From Dugong dugon (Eukaryota; Chordata; Mammalia; Sirenia; Dugongidae): a stretch of DNA of 64,000 nucleotides. Shown piece after piece: positions 1-11,262 of the stretch. The stretch's first letter is position 1. Each line of letters starts with the position of its first letter. The DNA is taken from assembly GCA_030035585.1 (NCBI GenBank), contig CM057464.1, positions 28,971,465 through 29,035,464 on the forward strand, in the 5' to 3' direction. The translations under genes were made by a program, and so were the position numbers. The notes under the pieces are model-generated. The model saw only the letters and a list, made by a program, of their open reading frames with translations. It was not told the origin of the DNA and made no database searches.

Positions 1-150
1 ATTGGAGAAGGAGGCAAAAAGTATAGTGCCCACAGATGAGCAAACAACAAAGAACACACAGCCCACCTGCTCAGACATAGCCAAATTAAAAAAAAAAGCA
101 GGATGAAACAAACAAATCTACAATCAATAAATGAGGAAAATAACTACTGA

Positions 151-1171
151 ATGCCCCAAAGACAGCAGACAATATCAAAACATTTACAAAAACAGGACAG
201 GATGGTTCCAGTAGGTGTCCAAAATAAAACAACAGATGACTTTCCAGTAGAAGAAAATGCACTAGAACTACCTGATAGGGAATTCAAATCTCTAATATTC
301 AGAATTATCCAAGAGTTGAAGCAAAAAGCAGACAAAAATGAGAAAAAAAAAGACAAATTCATGGAAAATACAGACCAAATAATGCAAGAATTCAGGAAAA
401 TAATGCAGGAACAAAATGCCAAAATAAATTCACAACTAGAAATCATACAAAAACAACAATTAGAAACCTAAAAGATGAACAACAAGATTTCGGAAATGGA
501 CTGTGTCATAGAAGGGCTGAGGAGCAGGTTTGAAACGGTGGAAGATAGGATCAGTGAAATTATAAACAAACACTTGGATACTACTTTAAGAAAAATCAGG
601 AAAAAGATGAAGAAAAATGTAGAGACCCTGAAATTATGTGGGATACAATCAAAGCACGAATTTGTGGGTGATCGGAGTTCCAGAATGGGGAGAAAACACA
701 GAGAAGATCATTGAAGAACTGGTGAGAGAAAATTTCCCCAATATCATGAAAGATGAAAAGCTGGCCATCCAAGAAACTCAATGAACCCCATATAGGATAG
801 ACCCCAAAAGAAAATCACCAAGGCATATCATAATCACGCTGGCCAAAACCAAAGACAGACAGAATCCTGAGAGCAGCTCGAGAAAAAAAGTCACATACAG
901 AGGAGAAACAATAAGACTAAGCTCAGATTATTTGGAAGGAACCATGCAGGCAAGAAGGCAATGGGATGACACATATAAAACCTTGAAAGAAAAAAATGAC
1001 CACCCAAGAATAATCTATCCTGCAAAACTATCGTTCAAATATAATGGTGAAATTAGGACATTTCCAGATAAACAGAAATTAAGGGACTATGTAAAAAACA
1101 AACCAAACTTACAAGAATTATTAAAGGGAGTTCTTCAATCTGAGAACAAACAACATCAGCTCACAGGCTGA
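151..1171 (+). pseudogene. Broken L1 ORF1 (RNA-binding chaperone)
   Basis: Remnant of L1 ORF1p, the trimeric RNA-binding protein that coats L1 RNA. The start is ATG at 151 and the N-terminus (MPQRQQTISKHLQK) matches the intact ORF1 at 50341-49292. The coiled-coil part is open to an in-frame TAA at 469-471. The same frame resumes at once, then the frame changes between about 590 and 930. The C-terminal RNA-binding part (RRQWDD, then YPAKLSF) is open from 932 to 1171. No function is expected. Confidence 0.9.
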
Positions 1172-1341
1172 ATCTAGGAAACAGGATGATACCACCCAGA
1201 TACCAGTCTAGGAAATGAACTCTCAAGGACTATCCAAAACCAAAAGAAATACAACTGGGAATCAGAGCAGTTAATCTGTAAATGACAACACCATCAGAAC
1301 AATAAAAGAGGGAATAAACGGTGTAGGTATAGAACCTTCTA

Positions 1342-1602
1342 ATGGAGAGGAAGGCAAGGCAATACCAAGTAATAATATACTGCTTCAAACTTAGAAAGAT
1401 AAGGGTAAATTTCACAGTAACCACAAAGAAAGTTAACAAACATGCTCATAAAAATAAAGAGGAAAAACATAAAGTCTTAGTAAAAATAAAACCTAGAAAA
1501 ACAAAAGTAAAGGAAAAAAATGCACAAACAGAAGGAGTTCAGCACAGGAGAGTAAGAAGAACAAAGAAAATGACAGCACCACAAAACAAAAAAGCGCTAT
1601 GA
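1342..1602 (+). other. Open lysine-rich frame in the L1 ORF1-ORF2 spacer (86 codons)
   Basis: An ATG-initiated open frame of 86 codons fills most of the spacer between ORF1 and ORF2. Its TGA (1600-1602) lies one base before the ORF2 ATG (1604-1606). The product is very basic and lysine-rich, with a recognisable core KLRKIRVN and VTTKKVN. The same frame is open at the matching place in the L1 copies near 49.0 kb and 57.0 kb. It could be a real small L1 protein or a translational leader, but the strand is A-rich, which by itself yields lysine-rich open frames, and two other copies share stops in it. Function unknown. Confidence 0.4.
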
Positions 1603-1603
1603 A

Positions 1604-4600
1604 ATGATAGAAATAAACTTACACCTATCAATAATTACACTGAATGTAAATGGCTTAAAAGCACCCATGAAGAGACAGAGAGTAACAGAATGGATAAAAA
1701 AACGGTCTACAGGAGACTCACCTAGAAACAAAGACATAAATTTATTTAAAATCACAGGATGAAAAAAAATATCAAGCAAACAGCTACCAAAAAAGAGCAG
1801 GCATGGCAATACTAATCTCAGATAAAATAGGCTTTAAAACAAAATCCACCATAAAAGACAAAGAAGGACAGTATGTAATGATTAAGGGGATGATCCATCA
1901 TGAAGACATAACCATAATAAACATCTATGCACACAATGACAGGGCTCCAAAATACATAAACTCTAACAGCACTGAAAAGAGAAATTGACAGTTCCACAAT
2001 AATAGTAGGAGACTTCAACACACCACTCTCAGTAAAGGACAGAACATCTAAAAAGAAACTCAGAAAGATATAGAATACCTAAAGGGCACAATCAGCCAAC
2101 CTGACCTCATAGACATACATAGAACACTCCATCCAACAGCTACAAAGTACACATTCTTTTCCAAGGCACATAGAACGTTCTCCAGAATAGACCACATCTT
2201 AGGCCATAGAACAATCCTCAACAAGATCCAAAACGTTGAGGTAATACAAAGTATCTTCTCTGACCACAATGCCATCAAGGTAGAAATTAACAACAGAAAG
2301 AGCAATGAAAAAAAATCAGTTACATGGAAACTGAATAACACCCTGCTTACAAACCACTGGGTAATAGAAGAAATCAGAGATGGAACCAAAAAATTCCTAG
2401 AATCAAATGAGAGTGAAAACACATCATACAAAAACCTTTGTGACACAGCAAAGGCAGTCCTCAGAGGACAATTTATACCAATAGATGCACACACCAAAAA
2501 AGAAGGGACAAAATCAAAACATTAACTACACAACTCAAACAAACGGAAAGAGAACAGCAAAAAAAAGCCCACAGCCACCAGAAGAAAGGAAATAATAAAG
2601 ATCAGAGCAGAAATAAATGGAACAGAGAACAGAAAAACAGTAGAAAGAATCAACAAAACCAAAAGTTGGTTGTTTTAAAGGATCAACAAAATCGACAAAC
2701 CACTGGCTAGACTGACAAAACAAAAAACAGGAGAGGATGAAACTAACCCAAATAAGAAATAAAATGGGTGACATTACAACAGACCCAACTGAAATAAAAA
2801 GGATCATAACAGAGTAATATGAAAAACTATACTGCAACAAATGTGAAAACCTAGAGGAAATGGATAAATTTCTAGAAACACACTACCTACCCAAACTATC
2901 ACAAAGTGATGCTGAAAATCTGAACAGGCCCATAACAAGAGAAGAGATTGAAAAGGTAATAACCCCCCCCCCCCAAAAAAAAAAAGCCCTGGCCCAGATG
3001 GCTTCACTGGAGAATTCTACCATTCAGAGAATAGCTTATACCAGTACTACTCAAACTATTTCAGAACATAGAAAAGGAAGGGATACTTCTGAATACATTT
3101 GATGAAGCCAGCATAACTCTGCTACCAAAACAAGGCAAAGATGCCACAAAAAAATAATTACAGACCAATATCTCTCATGAATATAGATGCAAAAATTCTC
3201 AACAAAATTCTAGCCAATAGAATTCAGCATCATATCAAAAAAATACACCACGACCAAGTAGAATTCATACCAGGTATGCAAGGATGGTTCAACATTAGAA
3301 AATCAATCAACATAATCCACCACATAAATAAAAGGAAAGAAAATAGCCACATGATCATCTCAATTGTTGCAGAAAAGGCATTTGACAAAATCCAACACTC
3401 ATTCCTGATAAAAACTCTCAATAAATTAGGTATAGAAGAGAAATTTCTCGACATAATAAAGAGCATCTATGCAAAACCAACAGCCAACATCATTCTTAAT
3501 GAAGAGAGGCTGCAAACATTCCCCGTGAGAACAGGAACAAGACAAGGATGCCCTTTATCACCACTCCCATTTAACATTGTCCTGGAAGTTCTAGCTAGAG
3601 CAATAAGGCAAGAAAAGGAAATAAAGGGCATCCAAACTGGTAATGAAGAAGTTAAACTTTCCCTGTTTGCCAATGATATGATACTATACATAGAAAACCC
3701 AAAAGACTCCATGAGAAAACTACTAGAACTAATAGAAAGATTCAGCAGAGAAGCAGGATACAAGATAAACATACAAAAATTAGTTGGATTCCTATACACC
3801 AATAAAGAGTACGATGAAAAGGAAATCAAGAAAACAATACCATTTATAATAGCCCCTAAAAAAATAAAATACTTAGGAATAAATCTAACCAGAGATGTTA
3901 AAGATTTATACAAAGAAAACTACAAAACACTACTGCAAGAAACCCAAAGGGATCTATATAAATGGAAAAACATACCATGCTCATGGATAGGTAGACTTAA
4001 CCTTGTGAAAATGACAATTCTACCTGAAGCAATTTGCAAATACAATGCAATCGTTATCCAAATACCAACAACATTCTTTAAAGAGATGGAAAAACTAATC
4101 ATTAACTTTCTATGGAAAGGGAAGAAGCTCTGAATAAGTAAAGCACTATTGAGGAATAAGAATAAAGTAGGAGGACTCACACTACCTGACCTCAGAACCT
4201 ACTATACAGCCGTGGTAGTCAGAACAGCCTGATACTGGTACAACGACAGATACATTGACCAGTGGAACAGAATTGAGAATCCAGATGTAAATCCATCCAC
4301 CTACGGTCACCTGATCTTTGACAAGGGCCCAAAGCCCATCAAATGGGGAAAGACAGTCTTTTTAATAAATGCTGCTGGCAAAACTGGATGTTCATCTGCA
4401 AAACAATGAAACAGGACCCATACTTCACACTATATACAAAAAGTAATTCAAAATGGATCAAAGACCTGAACATAAAGCCAAAAACTATAAAGTTCAGAGA
4501 AGGAAAAATAGAATCAACACTAGAGGCCCTAATACACGACATTAATAGGATACAAACTCCAGAAGATAAGCTAGATAACTAGGATCTTCTAAAAATCAAA

Positions 4601-5370
4601 CACTTATGCTCATCAAAAGACTTCAACAAAAGAGTAAAAAGAAAACCTACAGACTGGGAAAAAGTTTTTGAACAGTACAAGTCAGACAAAAGTCTAATCT
4701 CCGTAATCTACACGAAAATCCAACACCTCTACAACATAAAGACAAACAATCCAATTGAAAAATGGGCAAAGGAAATGAAGACACTTCACCAAAGAAGATA
4801 TTCAAGTGGCCAACAGACACATGAGGAAATGCTCGCATTCACTAGCCATTAGAGAAATGCAAATTAAAACCATAATGAGATATCATCTCACCCCGGCATT
4901 ACTGACATGAATTAAAAACTCTGGAAATAACAAATGTTGGAGAGGCTGCAGGGAAATTAGAACTCTTATGCACTGCTGGTGGGAATGCAAAATAATACAA
5001 CCATTTTGGAAAGTGATATGGCACTTCCTTAGAAATCTAGAAATAGAAATACCATACGATCCAGTAATTCCAATCCTAGGAATATATCCCAGAGAAATAA
5101 GAACTGTCACACGAATAGACATATGCATATGCATGTTCATGGCAGCATTGCTCACAATAGCAAAAAGATGGAAACAACCTAGATGCCCCTCAACAGATGA
5201 ATATATAAACAAACTATAGTACATACACACAATGGAGTATTATGCAACAATAAAGAACAGTGATGAATCTGTGAACTATCTCATGACGTGGATGAAACTG
5301 GAGGACATTATGTTGACTGAAATAAGTCAATCACAAAAGGACAAATATCGTATGATACCTCTGCTGAAAA
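1604..5370 (+). pseudogene. Broken L1 ORF2 (endonuclease / reverse transcriptase)
   Basis: Remnant of ORF2p, the endonuclease and reverse transcriptase that drives target-primed reverse transcription. ATG at 1604 starts a segment matching the EN N-terminus ([10 protein letters not shown]). The frame is interrupted repeatedly. The longest open stretch, 3141-4133 (330 codons), covers the RT core. Two catalytic aspartates are lost there: the motif A region reads SIVAEKAFD instead of SIDAEKAFD, and the active-site box reads FAND instead of FADD. The C-terminal cysteine/histidine region survives around 4930-5000. The end is set by comparison with the intact copy; in this copy the terminal stop has been lost. 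Confidence 0.9.
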
Positions 5371-6313
5371 TTCATGAGAATTTTACACACAAAAAGAAAC
5401 AATCTTTGTTGGTTACGAGAGATGGGTGGAGTATGGGGGGGGGGGATACTAAATAGACAATAGATAAGTGGTAACTTTGGTGAAGGGTAAGATGGTACAC
5501 AATACTGGGGAAGGCAGCACAGGTTGTACAAGGATAGGTCATGGAAGCTCCATAGACACATCCAAACTCCCTGAGGGGCTGAATTGCTGGGCGGAGGGTT
5601 GTGGGGACCATGATCTCAGGAAACATCTAGCTCAATTGGCATAATACAGTTTATAAAGAAAATGTTCTACATTCTACCTTGGTGAGTAGCATCTGAGGTC
5701 TTAAAAGCCTGTGAGCAGACATCTAAGATACTCCTATGGTCTCACCCCTTTGGCAGCAAGGGAGAATGAAGAAATCATGATACAAGGAAAAGTTTAGTCC
5801 AAAGGATTAATGGACAACAACTACCATGGTCTCCACCAAACTGAGTCCAGTACAACTAGATGGTGCCCGGCTACCACCACTGACTGCTCTGACCAGGATC
5901 ACAACAGAGGGTCCTGGACAGAGCTGGAGAAAAATGTAGACAAAATTCTAACTCACAAAAAAAGAGCAGACTTACTGGCCTGATAGAGACTGGAGAAACT
6001 CCTAGAATATGGTCCCTGGACATGCTTTTAGCTCACTAATGGAGTCATTCCCGAGGTTCACCATTCAGCCAAAGATCAGACAGCCCCATAAAACAAAACG
6101 AGACTAGTGGGGCACGACAGTCCAGGGACAAGGACTAGAAGAAAGGAGGGGACAGGAAAGTAGGTAATAGGGAACCTAAGGTGGAGAAGGGACAGTGTTG
6201 ACATGTCAAGGTGTTGTTAATCATTGTCATAAAACAATATGTTTACTAACTCTTTCATGAGAAACTATTTGTTCTGTAAATCTTCATTTAAGGTACAATT
6301 TAAAAAAAAAAAA
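5371..6313 (+). other. L1 3'UTR with G-tract and poly(A)
   Basis: 3'UTR of the old L1. It has a run of G near 5436-5446, typical of the G-rich part of mammalian L1 3'UTRs, and ends in an A-tract at 6302-6313. Unlike the young L1, it carries only one copy of the terminal ~300-base unit. Confidence 0.85.
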
Positions 6314-6333
6314 GAGTTGAGTTTGCAGTATTC

Positions 6334-6511
6334 CTCCCTGGGTGATGCAGATGGTTAGGCACTTGGCTACTATCTGAAAGGTTGGCAGTTTGAATCCACC
6401 CAAAGGTGCCTAGGAAGAAAGACCTGGTGATCTACTTCCAAAAGATCACAACTGTTGAAAACCCTTTGGAGCACAGTTTGATCTGACAACTACTGGCTTG
6501 GTTTTGTTTTC
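6334..6511 (+). mobile_element. Afrotherian SINE (tRNA-like head, RTE-like tail)
   Basis: Head CCCTGGGTGATGCAGATGG with A-box-like and B-box-like (GGCAGTTTGAATCC) pol III segments, then the body GAAAGACCTGGTGATCTAC and the tail CTTTGGAGCACAGTT. This is the common Afrotheria-type SINE of the window, in old diverged form. Confidence 0.88.
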
Positions 6512-6524
6512 TTGGGGAAATAGT

Positions 6525-6745
6525 TTTTACAGTCCACTACTTACTTGTGAGACTTCGGGCAAGTTTACCCACCTTCTTATGTTTCAGTTTCATTATCTGC
6601 AAAATGGGATAATAATAGTATTTCACTCCAGTAATTGCTGTGAGTTGGTTTAAGTTTAATTATGCATACGAGGTGTATTGAGCATAGTGCCAGGTACCAG
6701 GGAGTGCTCAATAAATGTGAGCCTCATTATCATCATCAATACTTT
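6525..6745 (+). mobile_element. MIR SINE
   Basis: Matches the MIR core and 3' region as I remember it: a phrase like TTCATTATCTGCAAAATGGG, then ATAATAATAGTA, then GTGCTCAATAAATGTG at the end. Ancient, shared across mammals. Confidence 0.85.
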
Positions 6746-6981
6746 GCTGAAGTCACATATTATGCTGGCTTTTTATCTGTAGGAGGAACATTTGTGTTTA
6801 ATTCAAGACAACACATGTGAAGGCCCTGTGTTAAACCTGGTTGTAGACACAAAGATGCACAACAAAGAGCCTTTGCCTTCTGGAAACTTCCATAAGACCT
6901 CCTTAGAGCTTAGCTTGATATTTTCCCATTATCCCATAATCATTCCAAGTAATTTTTGGGGAGAGTGTCTGTTATTGTTGA

Positions 6982-7186
6982 AAGCCCTGGTGGTGCAGTT
7001 GTTAAGAGCTACACTGCTAACCAAAATGTTGGCAGTTTGAATCCACCAACCTTGAGTTGGGAGCTCCATGGGAGAAAAACCTGACAATCTGCTCCCATGA
7101 AGATTTCAGCCTAGAAAACACTATGGAGCAGTTCTACTTTGTCACATGGCGTCACTATGAGTTGAAATTGGCACCTAACAACTTTA
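6982..7186 (+). mobile_element. Afrotherian SINE
   Basis: Head AAGCCCTGGTGGTGCAGTTG, middle CTGCTCCCATGAAGATTTCA, 3' end with CTATGAGTTGAAATTGGCAC. This is the variant with the extra TCTGCTCCCAT(A/G)AAGATT segment between head and tail. Confidence 0.9.
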
Positions 7187-9177
7187 GTGAACTATCTAAC
7201 TCCCAGGGCAGGGGTTCTAGCTATGAAATGATAGTAGCCATAGTCCTGCTGATGGCCTCCTGAGAACCTCATTCGCCTGAGTAAATTCTCCTTTGTGAGA
7301 GTCTCACCACAAGTGTTGGGTGTCAGTTCTGAGTTGTGTAAGGAATACCAGATTCCTCTTCAATAGCTTTCCTGCAGAGAGAGAAGGAGGGAGGGGTTGA
7401 GGAAGTGTGTAACTTGTTCCTTCTTTGCCCCTTATATTTCCTTTGCTCCACAAGAATAGCTCTCTCCCACTGTGGGCACCCACCATCTTGTAAAAGGCAT
7501 GCTGTCTTTTACTTGTTTGCAGGCCCTCACCATAGTATAGATTTTATCTGTGTGTGTGTGTGTGTGTCTGTGTGTGTGTGTATGTATGGGTATAAAACCC
7601 AGTGTTCCTTCTGGGGATGATTTGATTGATGTATACATTGGAAACATCTTTAATAGTTTAATGTCTGCTTCAAAGGAGATTACACCAAAAAGCACATTGC
7701 TTTTCATTTATTCCTTACAGGTCTGTCATAGCAGAATTTTTTTTTAAAAATTTTTTGCTCTGAATTTTAGTGTCATAGTAATAATAAATTTTGTTCCAGA
7801 CTCAGGATATTTTAAAAGATTATAAGCCTTTTAACTAATGTTACTGTCCTATTTAAATTGATCAAATTGTATTTCAGCACCATAATCTTGCATTTCTTCC
7901 ATTTGAGTTAACTAGATGCAGCTTCATTTGATGACTACTAAAATAGCTTTACTGGGAAAGGCTAATAGAAATAATGGGATGAAAGCGTAATATTGCTCGT
8001 TAATAGGAGTGGTAATAATGGTGAAGAGAACAGAAGCCTGAATTTAGGGCTGGATGTATTCAACTTTGGCATCTTCTTCCTTTAGAAGAGATATTAGAGT
8101 ACAGTATATAATACAGTATGTTTAGGGATTGAGTTGAGTGAAGGGATAAGATTGAGAAGTACAAAATTAAAAACTAAAAAATAACACTTGATCATTTTGC
8201 AATTTTAGATATAAATCCAGATGTCAGAAACCAAAGCAGATCTTTTTCCTACTTAACGGGCTTTAGCAAGCTTTTATAATATACTGTCAGAGAGGCAAGG
8301 ACCATATAATTATTTAGGTTCTTAAATAATTATAGTAAATTATGAGTTTTCTCTTATAATAATAACATTATAGAAGAAAATATTAATATAATTAATAGAA
8401 TCAATATAATTAATGCAAATTAATGAGTATATTAATATAATGTAATTAATTGGTAGGTTAATAAAATGTGAATATAACATAAATAATATAATAAATATAA
8501 TAATTAATTTAAAAAATTAAGAAACACTGTATAAATTTCTTTAAAACCAAAACCAAAAGTTTCCCTGAATAAGGCAAGTTTAGGCACAGTAAGAATTGAA
8601 ACCATATCTAGGAGAGTGATTTACAATTATCCAATTTTCAGAGGTAATTTAATAAGAAATCGCTCTTACTGGCCATTGCTTGTGCAGTATTTCTGGGTTT
8701 TTGTTATGTACTGCTTCAGGTACTCTGCCTAACAATCTTTATAATGTTCCCTCCTACACCAGAAGTCTTTAATAGAAATCCAGAAATGTTTTGTTCTCAT
8801 ATAGAACCCTGTATTTCCCCTAGCAGCAGTGGTTCAGTATTTGCTAACCCAGTGTCTACAGTGACTTTATAGACCATAACTACATGAACAACGAGAATCG
8901 ACTGTATGTCTTTCTCGCCTGCTGTGCTCTGAGCCCATTTACGTAACACGCATGATGCCAGACACTATGGTTCTCAGAATACCTTAAGAGCAACTAATTA
9001 TTTTTCCTGCATTTTTAAAAGTGCATCCTTGGTATAATACAATTTGAGACTTTTTTTTCTGACAGAATATAGGAATTTTTAGTTTCAACTCTTTCCTCTT
9101 CAAAATGATATTGTGTTGAATTGTATCCTGAACTTTTTAGCCTACTCCCCTTTATTTTCTTTCTTCTGTACTTCCCA
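7187..9177. other. DCDC2 intron; microsatellite and AT-rich DNA, no gene seen
   Basis: No exon or clear mobile element recognised. It holds a TG/GT microsatellite (7545-7592) and a very AT-rich stretch at about 8320-8530 built of short ATTAATATAATTAAT-like motifs. Small open frames across the TG repeat are artefacts of the repeat. Confidence 0.6.
7545..7592. repeat. (TG)n microsatellite
   Basis: Alternating TG run interrupted once by a C and ending in GTATGTATG. Confidence 0.95.
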
Positions 9178-9384
9178 AGGAGCCCTGGTGGTGCAGTGGT
9201 TAAGAGCTCAGCTGCTAACCAAAAGTTCAGTGGTTTGGAAACCCACCAGCTACTCCATGGGAGAAAGATGTGGCAATCTGCTTCTATAAAGATTTACAGC
9301 CTTGGAAACCCTATGGGGCAGTTCTGCTCCGGCCTATGGTCACTATGAGTTGGAATTGACACCAATGGGTTATTGTGGTTTTAT
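9178..9384 (+). mobile_element. Afrotherian SINE
   Basis: Well-preserved head AGGAGCCCTGGTGGTGCAG, the TCTGCTTCTATAAAGATT middle segment, and the tail GCAGTTCTGCTC...ACTATGAGTTGGAATTGAC. Confidence 0.93.
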
Positions 9385-9479
9385 AGTACCAAAACTGACA
9401 GCATTATATTCACTTTTGCAAAAAGCCCATTAGTGGTCCCATAGCAATTATTTGAGCAATTAGAAGAGATGGACTTGCA

Positions 9480-9600
9480 GAGTTGAAAGAGAGGTCATTT
9501 TACAGAGGCTGGAGGAGTAAGCAACTTGCCCAATGTCAGACCCCTAGGAAGAGGCAGGTCTGGGATTCTAACAATAGAACAAATCCTGTGTTCTTTCTAC
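9480..9600 (-). mobile_element. MIR SINE fragment
   Basis: Reverse-complement MIR: AGAGAGGTCATTTTACAGA-like start, CAACTTGCCCAATGTCAGA, GCAGGTCTGGGATTC. Diverged. Confidence 0.6.
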
Positions 9601-9715
9601 CTTGTTGTTTTTTTTTTTTTAAAAATCCATTACCTCGTTGGGGAAAATTAAGAAATATGATAGCTCCAGGAGAGAATGTATCACAACAAACGGGAAAGGT
9701 TTGTAATTTTTTTTA

Positions 9716-10050
9716 GGATCTGTGATGTGCCAGGTACTGTGCTAGGCACTTTATATAACTTATCTCATTTTTTCCATCATTTATTTTTTAGTTTGTTATT
9801 TTTTTAATTAAAATTTTTGAACTTATTTGTATTTTTTATTGTGGTACTTATATATGTAACAAAATGTGCCATTTCAACAATCTTCACATGCATAACTTAT
9901 TTTATCTCCACAAATGTCTATTATATTCCCATTTTACAAGTGGAGAATTTGAAACTCACAGAAGCTAAGGAACAGCCAGTAAGTGCCTGGCCAGGACTTG
10001 AACCTCGGTCTTTCTTCCTCTACTATGTTGCCTCTGAAGCTCAGCATCCT
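9716..10050 (-). mobile_element. MIR SINE, interrupted by AT-rich sequence
   Basis: Reverse-complement MIR phrases TGTGCCAGGTACTGTGCTAG and TATCTCATTTT, then after about 110 bases of AT-rich unassigned sequence, CCCATTTTACAAGTGGAGAA and AGGACTTGAACCTCGGTC. Confidence 0.7.
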
Positions 10051-10356
10051 GCAGATTTGCATGTATCTAACTAGCAGTGAAAATGCCTAATGAGAGCTTA
10101 TAAAATATTTTAGCATTTATTATTTTTATAGAAAGGACATTTAGTTTCTTGGCCTTGGATCTGCTTGACAACTGATTTTTGTTTTTAGAGGTATATCGTC
10201 AGCTTTCTTAGGCATTGCATGGAAAGCTTTCCACACTCCATATCAGAAAACCTGGATTTATATCCTGGAGCCATCACTCTTGGAAGTAAGGATATAATAT
10301 TTTCTGGGCTAGACACTCCCAGACATTGGCCACATGTCTCTGCGGTTCAGTTTCCT

Positions 10357-10590
10357 GTCTGGCATGAGGATTAAGAGCATTGGTTCTGGAGTTACATGCT
10401 TAGTTCAAATCCTGGCTCTTCCACTCATACGTAGTGGGATCTGGGGCTAGATACTTAGTAAGGCTGTGCCTTAGTTTTCTCATCAGTAACATGAGAATAA
10501 TACCAACTTCACAGGATTGTTGAGAGAATTAAAAGAGAAAACCCCATGAATTGTATCACACAGTAGATACTCAGTAAAGGTTAACATATT
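10357..10590 (+). mobile_element. Near full-length MIR SINE
   Basis: Contains the tRNA-like MIR head (GGATTAAGAGCATTGGTTCT), the B-box-like GTTCAAATCCTGGCTCT and the 3' region CTCATCAGTAACATGAGAAT through GTAGATACTCAGTAAAGG. It ends about 120 bases before the DCDC2 exon. Confidence 0.9.
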
Positions 10591-10712
10591 ATATACTGTA
10601 AAGTACTATGCAAATATAAAGAAGTTTCACTTGACAGTAATATAATAAATTATTGCTTTATTATAATGTTCCCTGGAAAAGTCTCTATTATACTTCTTAC
10701 TTTTGATTGCAG

Positions 10713-11012
10713 AGGCCAGCAGAAATAGTAGACGAGGAAGAAGATGGAGAGAAAGAAAACAAGGATATAGAACAGAGTGATTTTTCAGGAATGAACGGTG
10801 AAGTTGAAGATGAAGGAGGTCAGAAGGCTACAGATGAGCCTGAGCAAACCAGGGAGACTCTGGATCACAGGGAGAGGCAGGCAGGTCCTGCTCGTGTAAA
10901 TGGAAGCACTGATGAAGAAAACGGTGAGGAACTGGACCAGGTTAATAATGAGCCTCAACCAGAAGTGGATGAGGAAAGAAAGTCTCAAGGAGTTGGCAGT
11001 GGACAAGATGAG
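10713..11012 (+). CDS. DCDC2: DCDC2 penultimate coding exon (acidic C-terminal tail)
   Basis: A 300-base coding exon of exactly 100 codons, phase 0 at both ends. A T-rich tract and TTGCAG precede it (acceptor AG 10711-10712), and GAG followed by GTATTT gives the donor (GT 11013-11014). The peptide starts RPAEIVDEEEDGEKENKD and ends GVGSGQDE. It matches my memory of the human DCDC2 tail closely, including the phrases FSGMNG, PARVNG, TDEENGEEL and ERKSQG. DCDC2 is a doublecortin-family protein of the ciliary axoneme and microtubules. Its two DCX domains are encoded upstream of this window, and this exon gives the highly acidic, probably disordered tail. Compared with human it is one or two residues shorter around the IEQSDFSG segment. 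The open frame continues past the donor into the intron, but splicing to the next exon restores the conserved end. Confidence 0.95.
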
Positions 11013-11037
11013 GTATTTCTGTTGCTTGTGCTCACTT

Positions 11038-11102
11038 GCGTGCATGCATGAATTTGTGGGTATGCATGAGTATGTGTGCACGTGCGTGTGCACGCATGCT
11101 CA
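11038..11102. repeat. Alternating purine-pyrimidine tract
   Basis: GTGCATGCATG, TGTGTGCACGTGCGTGTGCA and CACGCATGCT form an alternating purine-pyrimidine segment starting 26 bases after the splice donor. It is capable in principle of Z-DNA. Confidence 0.8.
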
Positions 11103-11235
11103 GGGAATTTAAGCATTGTAGGACTTGCATTTGAAACAATGAGTAGGGAAGAATCCAATACCATTTATTTGTCTACATTATTTTAATTAGTTAACAAGTA
11201 TTGTCATCTGTTAGTTCACATGTCTGCCTGTCTGT

Positions 11236-11262
11236 TATCCATCCATCCATCCATTCATCCAT
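11236..11262. repeat. (ATCC)n microsatellite
   Basis: Tandem ATCC with one ATTC interruption. Confidence 0.93.

Larger units (their letters stand above)
1..6313 (+). mobile_element. Old L1 LINE, lineage I, 5' end outside the window
   Basis: A long L1 lying in the sense direction of the host gene. It starts in the 5'UTR just before ORF1, runs through ORF1 (about 151-1171), a 430-base spacer and ORF2 (from about 1604), then a 3'UTR to an A-tract at 6302-6313. It aligns by eye with the young L1 at 43.5-52.0 kb on the other strand: ORF1 starts with closely related residues and the 3'UTR ends match in reverse complement. Both ORFs are broken many times, so it cannot encode working proteins. The true 5' end and the target-site duplication lie left of the window or are not visible. 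It sits inside the intron upstream of the penultimate DCDC2 exon. Confidence 0.93.

Noticed and set aside
7405-7747. Open frames spanning the TG repeat on both strands
   Set aside because: Produced by the (TG)n microsatellite (Val/Cys and His/Thr runs). No gene features.
10707-11051. Single-exon reading of the DCDC2 segment, continuing past 11012
   Set aside because: Strong donor GTATTT at 11013 and acceptor before 10713; the part beyond the donor is intron and matches nothing in DCDC2.
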